From: an uncultured Bacilli bacterium
GTDB taxonomy: Bacteria; Bacillota_I; Bacilli_A; RF39; UBA660
Direction of reading: 5' to 3'
Length of the DNA stretch: 10,306 bases
NCBI GenBank assembly: GCA_944363655.1
Contig: CALVUU010000026.1
Coordinates: 1-10,306 of the forward strand
Shown: piece after piece, positions 1 through 5,183 of the stretch
Layout: every line of letters starts with the position of its first letter
Numbering within the stretch: position 1 is the stretch's first letter
Program-made: the position numbers and the translations under genes
Notes under the pieces: generated by a model
Database searches by the model: none
Told to the model about the DNA's origin: nothing
The model's input: the letters and a program-made list of their open reading frames with translations, nothing else

Positions 1-54
1 AGTATACAACTTTATTATACTAAACTTTGGAGTGTTTTACCTTATTTTTCAATC

Positions 55-91
55 AAAAATCAGAAAAAGTTATCAACATTTTCTGATTTTT
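55..91 (-). terminator. Rho-independent (possibly bidirectional) terminator
   Basis: A perfect 13-bp inverted repeat (55-67 with 79-91, arm AAAAATCAGAAAA) encloses an 11-base loop. Read on the minus strand it follows the stop codon of the 125-859 gene by about 34 bases and ends in a U-rich arm. The A/T-rich arms would also give a U-tract on the plus strand, so it may end transcription arriving from the left as well. Confidence 0.7.
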
Positions 92-124
92 TCTTGTCAA
101 CTATTTTTTTCACCGAAACTCAAA

Positions 125-859
125 TTATAAACCTTCTCCAGTAATAATAAAATCTATATTTTTATCAGTGGTTGGCGTATAATTATTTCTTACAATTCGC
201 AACCACAATTCATCTCCTGCCCTTAAAGAACCTGTGTAAATTATAGGTTCACCATCAGCATATTTATCTACGCCAGTATCTACCAATAAAGGTGCTTTAG
301 AATAATAATTTGAAATAGTAGTCCTGCCTTTATATAAACTAGCACTTGGATTATATCTTACACTAATATTAACATTTGTAATATCATCTACAATTAATAA
401 ATGCAATACTTCAATCACAGCACTTCCAGCCGAACCTCCCGTAACAGCAGACGCAATTAATCGGCCAGATTCATCGACAGAAAGTTCCATTGTATTTTGA
501 TCACCAATTGTATAACTTACTTTATCAAAATACACATAGCATTTATCAGCTGAATTTGCTTCTACTATCACTCTTTTATTGTTATCATCCCAAGCAATAG
601 AACTACCATGTTCACAACTTGATAGTTGTTCATTAAAAATATATCCTTCTTGAGGCCATGATGTATCACTAGAAACTTGATATTCTCCACTACCAGTCTC
701 GGTTTCATACATCATAGTTAAAGCATTAGAACTAATAATTTTATTACTGCTTTTCTCATTTTCTAATATTACTTTATCTTCACCTTGTAAACTAATTATA
801 GTAATAAATAATACTATAATAAAAGAACTAAAAATAATTATAATATTTTTATTTTTCAT
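125..859 (-). CDS. Membrane-anchored or secreted surface protein with a Cys-pair module
   Basis: A 244-residue protein with a short basic N terminus (MKNKN) and one hydrophobic segment at about residues 6-24, so it is probably exported and held by an uncleaved signal anchor; no lipobox or LPxTG motif is visible. Residues 63-112 form a compact module with W68, Y73, C82, W90 and C107 ending in KCYVYFD. From memory this resembles a module repeated in surface proteins of uncultured gut Bacilli. The rest (115-244) looks beta-rich and is unrecognised. The ATG at 859 is preferred over an in-frame GTG at 907: it has an AGGTG ribosome site (864-868) four bases upstream and puts the signal segment at the N terminus, whereas the longer form would start inside the operator. 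A TATAAT -10 box lies just upstream. It faces the XRE regulator gene, which suggests control by that protein. Function unknown. Confidence 0.75.
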   Translation of the reverse strand: MKNKNIIIIFSSFIIVLFITIISLQGEDKVILENEKSSNKIISSNALTMMYETETGSGEYQVSSDTSWPQEGYIFNEQLSSCEHGSSIAWDDNNKRVIVEANSADKCYVYFDKVSYTIGDQNTMELSVDESGRLIASAVTGGSAGSAVIEVLHLLIVDDITNVNISVRYNPSASLYKGRTTISNYYSKAPLLVDTGVDKYADGEPIIYTGSLRAGDELWLRIVRNNYTPTTDKNIDFIITGEGL

Positions 860-877
860 ATTACACCTGCCATTGGA

Positions 878-883
878 ATTATA
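878..883 (-). promoter_or_regulatory. -10 box of the 125-859 surface gene
   Basis: The minus strand reads a perfect TATAAT here, 18 bases before the AGGTG/ATG start at 859. The -35 position (about 901-906) reads TGGTTT and is a poor match. It directly abuts the first operator-like copy at 908-920, so a bound repressor or activator would touch the polymerase. Confidence 0.5.
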
Positions 884-907
884 TCTATTAAAACAATATA
901 AAACCAC

Positions 908-938
908 GACATAATATGTCTAAATGACACAAAATGTC
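908..938. promoter_or_regulatory. Tandem operator pair GACA-N5-TGTC between divergent genes
   Basis: Two copies of the dyad GACA-N5-TGTC lie at 908-920 (spacer TAATA) and 926-938 (spacer CAAAA), with centres 18 bp apart. The whole block is also flanked by a perfect 9-bp inverted repeat, CCACGACAT (904-912) with ATGTCGTGG (934-942). It sits between the -10 box of the leftward surface gene and the start of the rightward XRE regulator, the usual place for an autoregulating repressor's operators. That the neighbouring XRE protein binds here is inferred from position and symmetry. Confidence 0.6.
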
Positions 939-986
939 GTGGTATGACTTTACAAAGTGTGAAATTATATCATTAGGCGATTTTCT

Positions 987-1178
987 ATGATAAAAAAATA
1001 CCGTATTTTAAGAAATATTACTCAAGAAGAATTAGCAGAAAAATTAAACTTAAGTCCTAGACAAGTACAAAGAATAGAAAACGGCACTTCTAGACCAAGT
1101 TTAAAAACTTTAAAGTTAATTATTGAAATATTAGAAATATCTGATAAAGATATAGTAAAATTAATTAAAGAATTATAG
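987..1178 (+). CDS. Small XRE (Cro/CI) family HTH transcriptional regulator
   Basis: A 63-residue protein that is almost entirely one HTH_3 domain. The first HTH helix is TQEELAEKLN (12-21), and the turn and recognition helix are LSPRQVQRIENGTSRPS (22-38), with the typical Q13, A17, IENG (30-33) and P37 signature. Residues 39-63 are the closing helices. There is no effector or oligomerisation domain, as in minimal Cro-like or stand-alone regulators. The start is the first ATG, with only a weak AGGCGA ribosome site seven bases before it. The gene faces the surface protein at 125-859, and the tandem dyads at 908-938 are its likely operators. It converges with the ORF6N gene with three bases between the stop codons. 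Phage-like or mobile origin is possible but not shown. Confidence 0.85.
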   Translation: MIKKYRILRNITQEELAEKLNLSPRQVQRIENGTSRPSLKTLKLIIEILEISDKDIVKLIKEL

Positions 1179-1181
1179 AAA

Positions 1182-1742
1182 TTATATTTTATTAATTAAT
1201 GCATTTTTTACTTCTTCATCGTTTATTTTAGTTATTGAAAACGTTTTATAACCAACTCTATTAATACTAGCACCACAATGGTAAATTACATCATTATCTA
1301 ATATAAAGTATCTATCATGAAATGTATTATTAAATTTTACTGTTAAATTATTATACTGTTTATTATATTTACTTATATCTTGATTAGTCAGTAAATTATT
1401 TGACTTGGTTATAATTGTAACTTTTACATTTAATCGTTTAATAATGTCTAATATTGTATTATCGGCATATCCATCTATTATTTTTATTGCATTACTTGTG
1501 CGTAATACGCTAGAAAGCATTGCAACGCCTTGTTCTGTAAAAACATAGGGTAAATATTTTATGTTATGGCCTCTACCTTTCAAGGTTCCATTTTGGAACC
1601 TTGAAAAAATATTACATTCTTCTCTTGTTAGCTTAAACATAAAAGATTCTGGGAATCTTTCTATATTCCTTTTTACAGCTTTATTAATGTCCTTTGTGCC
1701 ATTAGAACATTCATAAAGTTTAGCCAAATCGCTATCAAGCAT
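1182..1742 (-). CDS. ORF6N-domain protein, 5'-truncated and internally deleted (likely pseudogene)
   Basis: A 186-residue reading frame. Residues 1-80 match the phage-type ORF6N DNA-binding domain: MLDSDLAKLY (1-10), INKAVKRNIERFPESFMFKLT (19-39, in two parts around R29) and YVFTEQGVAMLSSVL (66-80). Residues 88-186 match the C-terminal domain typical of long ORF6N proteins, with HDRYFILD (142-149) and YHCGAS. From memory of the family, about 100 residues normally separate these halves, but here RTSNAIK runs directly into IIDGYAD (around 1480), so an in-frame deletion is inferred. At the 5' end the family's usual start lies 20-25 residues upstream. In-frame codons for LIKEILGIQV continue upstream of the ATG (1743-1772) without a usable start, then run into the aspS terminator. 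A weak TAGGA ribosome site precedes the ATG at 1742. It may still be expressed, but the structure points to decay. Confidence 0.75.
   Translation of the reverse strand: MLDSDLAKLYECSNGTKDINKAVKRNIERFPESFMFKLTREECNIFSRFQNGTLKGRGHNIKYLPYVFTEQGVAMLSSVLRTSNAIKIIDGYADNTILDIIKRLNVKVTIITKSNNLLTNQDISKYNKQYNNLTVKFNNTFHDRYFILDNDVIYHCGASINRVGYKTFSITKINDEEVKNALINKI
1578..1606. repeat. Perfect 13-bp inverted repeat inside the ORF6N gene
   Basis: TTTCAAGGTTCCA (1578-1590) and its exact complement (1594-1606) enclose three bases. It lies in the coding stretch for FSRFQNGTLK, so it could be a by-product of codon choice, but a 13-bp perfect stem would fold strongly in mRNA or as a cruciform. No U-tract follows it. 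Confidence 0.6.
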
Positions 1743-1772
1743 AACTTGAATTCCTAGGATTTCCTTAATTAA

Positions 1773-1803
1773 ATAAAAACTGTTTAGGATAAATCCTAAA
1801 CAA
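1773..1803 (-). terminator. Rho-independent terminator of aspS
   Basis: On the minus strand, six bases after the aspS stop codon, TGTTTAGGAT (1802-1793) pairs perfectly with ATCCTAAACA (1790-1781). The run GTTTTTATTT follows. This is a clean intrinsic terminator ending the aspS transcript before the ORF6N remnant. Confidence 0.85.
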
Positions 1804-1808
1804 TTTAA

Positions 1809-3545
1809 TTATTTTTCTATTTTTATGCCTAATTCTTTTAATTGAGCATCATCTACTACATTTGGGCATTCACTCATTAAGTCACTTGCTGATGCTGTTT
1901 TAGGGAATGCTATAACATCTCTTATGTTTTCTGTTCCTGTTAAAAGCATTACAAGTCTATCAAGTCCAAAGGCAAGCCCACCATGAGGTGGTGTACCATA
2001 TTTTAAAGCATCGACGAAGAAACCAAATTTTTCTTTTATTTGTTCTGGTGTAAGTTCTAAGGCTTCAAACATTTTTTGTTGAATTTCTTGATTATGAATC
2101 CGAATTGATCCTCCTCCAGCTTCATAACCATTGATAACAATATCATAAGCCTTAGAATAGCAATTTGCTTTATCTGTTAAAAGCTTATCGACATCACTAT
2201 CTTTCGGAGAAGTAAATGGGTGATGCATAGCCATAAATCTATTTTCTTCTTCGCTCCATTCAAATGATGGAAAATCAACTACCCAAAGAAGCTTATAATC
2301 ATTATCTTTGATTAAATTTAAATCTTTACCTAATTTATTTCTTAATGCTCCAAGAGCAGTTTTAGTAACGTTATACTTATCACTAATAATAAAAACAATA
2401 TCATTATTTTCTAATTTAAGTTTATTAATTATATTTTTCTTTTCTTCATCAGTTAGATTTTTAACAATTGAACCAGTTAGTTCATTTTCATATTTTAATG
2501 CTACTAGTCCTGTTGCTCGGTAAGTTTTGATATAATCAGTTAGTTTGTCTATATCTTTCCTTGAATATTTATCTGCTACATTTTTAGCAACTATTGCATT
2601 AATTATACCCCCATTATCGATATTACTTTTAAGAAAACTTATTTGGGTATCTTTAAATATATCCGTTAAGTCATTAATTTCCATATCAAACCTTAAATCA
2701 GGTTTATCAGACCCATATTTTTCTATGGCATCATCATATTTCATTTTCATTAATGGTAATTTAATATCAATACCTTTTATTTCTTTAAATATATGAGCAA
2801 CAAGACGTTCTGCTAAATCCATTACATCAAATTCATCTACAAAACTCATTTCAATATCTATTTGGGTGAATTCTGGTTGTCTATCTGCTCTTAAGTCTTC
2901 ATCACGAAAACATTTAGCAATTTGAAAAGATCGCATTACTCCCCCGACCATTAATAGTTGTTTAAATATTTGGGGTGATTGGGGAAGAGCATAAAATTTA
3001 CCCTTATTAACTCTAGATGGAACTAAATAGTCCCTTGCCCCTTCTGGAGTACTTTTACAAAGTATTGGAGTTTCTACTTCAATAAATCTTTCCTTATCTA
3101 AGAAATTTCTAACAGCAAGAACCGTTTTATGTCTTGTAATTAGATTAGAACTTAGATTATTTCTTCTTAAATCTAGATAACGATATTTAAGTCTTGTATC
3201 TTCTAAAGCTGTTGTGGTATCGCTAATTTCAAATGGTAAATCTAGTGATTTATTTAATAAGAAAATATCATTTACTTCAACCTCAATTTCTCCGGTTGGA
3301 ATGTTTTTATTTACTTTTTCTCTTGCAACAACATTACCAGTTACTTTTATAACAAATTCATTTTTTAAAGTAGTTGCTGCATCATAAGATTTACTTTCTG
3401 GTCTTACAACAAGTTGCATAACTCCTGATCTATCTCTTAGATCAATAAATATTACTCCCCCAAGATTTCTTACTTTTTGAACCCAACCATTTAAAGTTAT
3501 TATTTCTCCAACATTTTTAATATTATAATCTGTGTTTAATTTCAT
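1809..3545 (-). CDS. aspS: Aspartyl-tRNA synthetase
   Basis: A 578-residue class IIb synthetase of the bacterial type that charges tRNA-Asp with aspartate using ATP in the cytoplasm. Order: OB-fold anticodon-binding domain (about 1-105); catalytic core beginning with the motif 1 region and [19 protein letters not shown] (158-176); motif 2 [14 protein letters not shown] (213-226); an inserted GAD domain (about 280-415) that marks bacterial rather than archaeal/eukaryotic AspRS; and the C-terminal core with MHHPFTSP (440-447) and motif 3 [16 protein letters not shown] (522-537). Length is close to the family's usual 580-595. The ATG at 3545 follows an AGGAGG site four bases upstream. The gene stands alone behind its own promoter and T-box, not in the hisS-aspS pair common in Bacilli, and ends at a clear terminator. 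I cannot tell from sequence alone whether it discriminates tRNA-Asp from tRNA-Asn. Confidence 0.97.
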   Translation of the reverse strand: MKLNTDYNIKNVGEIITLNGWVQKVRNLGGVIFIDLRDRSGVMQLVVRPESKSYDAATTLKNEFVIKVTGNVVAREKVNKNIPTGEIEVEVNDIFLLNKSLDLPFEISDTTTALEDTRLKYRYLDLRRNNLSSNLITRHKTVLAVRNFLDKERFIEVETPILCKSTPEGARDYLVPSRVNKGKFYALPQSPQIFKQLLMVGGVMRSFQIAKCFRDEDLRADRQPEFTQIDIEMSFVDEFDVMDLAERLVAHIFKEIKGIDIKLPLMKMKYDDAIEKYGSDKPDLRFDMEINDLTDIFKDTQISFLKSNIDNGGIINAIVAKNVADKYSRKDIDKLTDYIKTYRATGLVALKYENELTGSIVKNLTDEEKKNIINKLKLENNDIVFIISDKYNVTKTALGALRNKLGKDLNLIKDNDYKLLWVVDFPSFEWSEEENRFMAMHHPFTSPKDSDVDKLLTDKANCYSKAYDIVINGYEAGGGSIRIHNQEIQQKMFEALELTPEQIKEKFGFFVDALKYGTPPHGGLAFGLDRLVMLLTGTENIRDVIAFPKTASASDLMSECPNVVDDAQLKELGIKIEK

Positions 3546-3760
3546 ATAACCTCCTAAAAATTAAAAAGATTCTATAACTTAAGGACGGATTTTATCCGCG
3601 GTGCCACCTTAATTCATAGAATCTATGCTCTTTTTCTTTAACGCAGAATTACGTATTATTTTAAATTATTTATCTTCATTAATCTTCCATTTTTAGTTTC
3701 CACCAACCACTAAATCTCTATAAATTTCCAATTAATTACTGGAATAACTAATAATTCAAT
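3546..3760 (-). ncRNA. T-box riboswitch leader of aspS
   Basis: The minus strand carries the T-box signature AAGGTGGCACCGCGG (3610-3596), followed by a small GCGGAT/ATCCG hairpin and TCCTT, which closes the antiterminator bulge that pairs with the free NCCA end of uncharged tRNA. Upstream, AGAGA...GTGGTTGGTGGAAAC (about 3718-3697) resembles the conserved distal part of Stem I. GAT at 3684-3682 is a candidate Asp specifier codon just after GGAA, but I could not fold the specifier loop with certainty. Uncharged tRNA-Asp should favour the antiterminator and switch on aspS. The leader is about 215 bases from the predicted start to the ATG. Confidence 0.92.
3560..3624 (-). terminator. T-box attenuator terminator
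   Basis: An 18-base arm at 3624-3607 pairs with 3584-3567 (16 of 18 positions) and is followed by TTTTT AATTTTT just before the aspS ribosome site. Its inner AAGG/CCTT bases are shared with the T-box antiterminator, so the two structures exclude each other. Confidence 0.85.
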
Positions 3761-3766
3761 GTAATA

Positions 3767-3795
3767 ACTATACTATAATTAATTATATTTGTCAA
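3767..3795 (-). promoter_or_regulatory. Sigma-A-type promoter of the aspS T-box
   Basis: On the minus strand TTGACA (3795-3790) is followed by a 17-base spacer and TATAGT (3772-3767). The -35 match is perfect. It is embedded in the last codons and stop of the gtrA-like gene, so aspS can be transcribed independently of the relA operon, with a start near 3760. Confidence 0.8.
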
Positions 3796-4180
3796 ATTTA
3801 AAAATTAACTTTTTTTGAATTATAAAATTTAAAATAAATATAACTAAATCAACTATAACTTTAATAATAGTAGCATAAATAGGAATAAAATGAGAAATTA
3901 TATCTACTAATAATGCTGATATAGTAATATTTACAATAACTAAAGTAAAATAAGCTATAAAAGTATTATCTTTACCCTTTTTTTGATATTTAAATACTTT
4001 ATATTTATTTAATAAATAATTAATAAATGATGATATAGCTCTTGCTAAATAAGAAGAAATAATAATATTATCGATTAACCATAAAAATAAAGAAAATAAG
4101 GTTAAATCTAAAAATAAAGAAATTAAAGATGAAAAAATATAAGATATATAAACAAAATATTTATTTAATATATTTTTCAT
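3779..4180 (-). CDS. GtrA-like four-helix membrane protein
   Basis: A 133-residue, highly hydrophobic protein with four predicted membrane helices (about 12-36, 40-57, 73-97, 101-126). The family pattern is present after helix 2 (ARAISSFINYLLNKYKVFK, 46-64) and is repeated after helix 4 (LNFIIQKKLIFK, 117-128). GtrA-family proteins are thought to help flip or handle polyprenyl-phosphate-linked sugars for cell-surface glycosylation. No glycosyltransferase partner is adjacent, so the substrate is unknown. The start overlaps the stop of dtd as ATGA with no good ribosome site, implying translational coupling. No terminator separates it from the aspS T-box, so read-through transcripts would meet the T-box attenuator. 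Confidence 0.85.
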   Translation of the reverse strand: MKNILNKYFVYISYIFSSLISLFLDLTLFSLFLWLIDNIIISSYLARAISSFINYLLNKYKVFKYQKKGKDNTFIAYFTLVIVNITISALLVDIISHFIPIYATIIKVIVDLVIFILNFIIQKKLIFKFDKYN

Positions 4181-4611
4181 AATTCTAAAATTATAGTTAC
4201 TGGTCCATCATTATGAATAGATACTTGCATATCTTCACCAAATATACCCGGTAAAGTTAAAACATACTTATTTAATTCATCATTAAATTTATTATATAAT
4301 ATTATTGCATCTTTACTATTTAAGGCTTTAACATAAGATGGTCTATTACCTTTAGTAGCATCCCCATATAAAGTAAATTGAGAAATAGATAAAATAGAAC
4401 CTTTAACATCTAAAATTGATTTATTCATTATACCGTTATCGTCATCAAATATACGTAAATTAACTATTTTTCTAGCCATATTTATTACTTCTTTTTCAGT
4501 ATCAGTTTGGGTGAATGCTACTAATAAAACTAAACCTGAGGTAATTTCATTAACAAGTTTACCCGAAACTTCAACTTTGCTATACTTACTTCTTTGTACT
4601 ACTACTTTCAT
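4177..4611 (-). CDS. dtd: D-aminoacyl-tRNA deacylase
   Basis: A 144-residue protein of the usual DTD length that hydrolyses D-aminoacyl-tRNA (and Gly-tRNA-Ala) for translation quality control in the cytoplasm. N-terminal MKVVVQRSKYSKVEV, the SQFTLYGD active-site motif (77-84) and the cross-subunit Gly-Pro motif in NDGPVT (134-139) are all intact, as is GNRPSY (88-93). A GGGAG site precedes the ATG by nine bases. Its first 26 bases overlap the end of the HAD gene, and its last 4 overlap the start of gtrA. It sits in the relA operon, as in Bacillus, where dtd follows relA directly. Confidence 0.95.
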   Translation of the reverse strand: MKVVVQRSKYSKVEVSGKLVNEITSGLVLLVAFTQTDTEKEVINMARKIVNLRIFDDDNGIMNKSILDVKGSILSISQFTLYGDATKGNRPSYVKALNSKDAIILYNKFNDELNKYVLTLPGIFGEDMQVSIHNDGPVTIILEL

Positions 4612-5173
4612 TATTTAACACTCCCATTAAGTAGTTTTTTACTTCTAACCAATTATTTACTCTTACTACACCTAAATTTTTTAAATATTCATCAGTTAAA
4701 TCTTGATTATGATAAGATGTAAATAATAATTTAATTGCAGCATTTTTTAAATTACTTAATTTATCATCTATTTTTATATCACAATTAAGTAAACTCTTAT
4801 TATTAATAAATATATAATTATCTACTGGTATAAAGGGTAATTTTTCATATAAATAATTATGTTTATGTAATAAATTTATACCACATTCTTTAGGTATTTC
4901 TTTAATTATATAAGAAGTCCCAATATAAATATCAAAGTATTTTTGTAAATACTTTAATACTTCTACTGCATTAGGTAATAAATAACCATAGTCATATTGA
5001 TTATGTTTGATAAAATAATCGAAGAAGGCTTTTTTATCAGGTACTAAATCTTGCATATAATAACCATCAATATCTTCTTTAGTATAATTTGTTTTTAAAA
5101 AATCATTAACTAGATATAAAAAGCCTCCTTCTGTTATTACTTCATCCATATCTACCATTATTGTTTTTTTCAT
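4586..5173 (-). CDS. HAD-family 5'(3')-deoxyribonucleotidase-like phosphatase
   Basis: A 195-residue protein resembling the NT5C (5' nucleotidase, deoxy type C) branch of the HAD superfamily. Motif I is VDMDEV (7-12), with nucleophile D8 and acid/base D10. Motif II is probably T86 in IYIGTSY, motif III probably K126, and motif IV is DIKIDDKL (132-139, acidic pair D136/D137). The segment ITEGGFLYLVNDFL (13-26) is the short cap start typical of the family. The expected role is to remove phosphate from (deoxy)nucleoside monophosphates, but the substrate is not decided by sequence. AAAGG lies five bases before the ATG. It is ten bases after the relA stop and overlaps dtd by 26 bases, so it is co-transcribed with both. 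Confidence 0.8.
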   Translation of the reverse strand: MKKTIMVDMDEVITEGGFLYLVNDFLKTNYTKEDIDGYYMQDLVPDKKAFFDYFIKHNQYDYGYLLPNAVEVLKYLQKYFDIYIGTSYIIKEIPKECGINLLHKHNYLYEKLPFIPVDNYIFINNKSLLNCDIKIDDKLSNLKNAAIKLLFTSYHNQDLTDEYLKNLGVVRVNNWLEVKNYLMGVLNNESSSTKK

Positions 5174-5183
5174 AAATACCTTT

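Noticed and set aside
70..78. TTATCAACA at 70-78 and its complement at 8878-8886 as DnaA boxes.
   Set aside because: One mismatch to the consensus, isolated single copies thousands of bases apart, no cluster and no origin genes; expected by chance in A/T-rich DNA.
860..907. Longer form of the 125-859 protein starting at GTG 907.
   Set aside because: It would start inside the operator, upstream of the TATAAT box, lacks a ribosome site, and pushes the signal anchor away from the N terminus.
944..973. Promoter for the XRE gene with ATGACT (944-949) and TATCAT (968-973).
   Set aside because: Spacer of 18 and weak -35, and the implied start near 980 would leave the ribosome site untranscribed; not reliable enough to annotate.
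2308..2796. Plus-strand open frames inside aspS (2308-2523, 2545-2796) and the minus-strand frame at 7716-8063 inside the flippase.
   Set aside because: Antisense shadows of strongly conserved genes, without ribosome sites or family matches.
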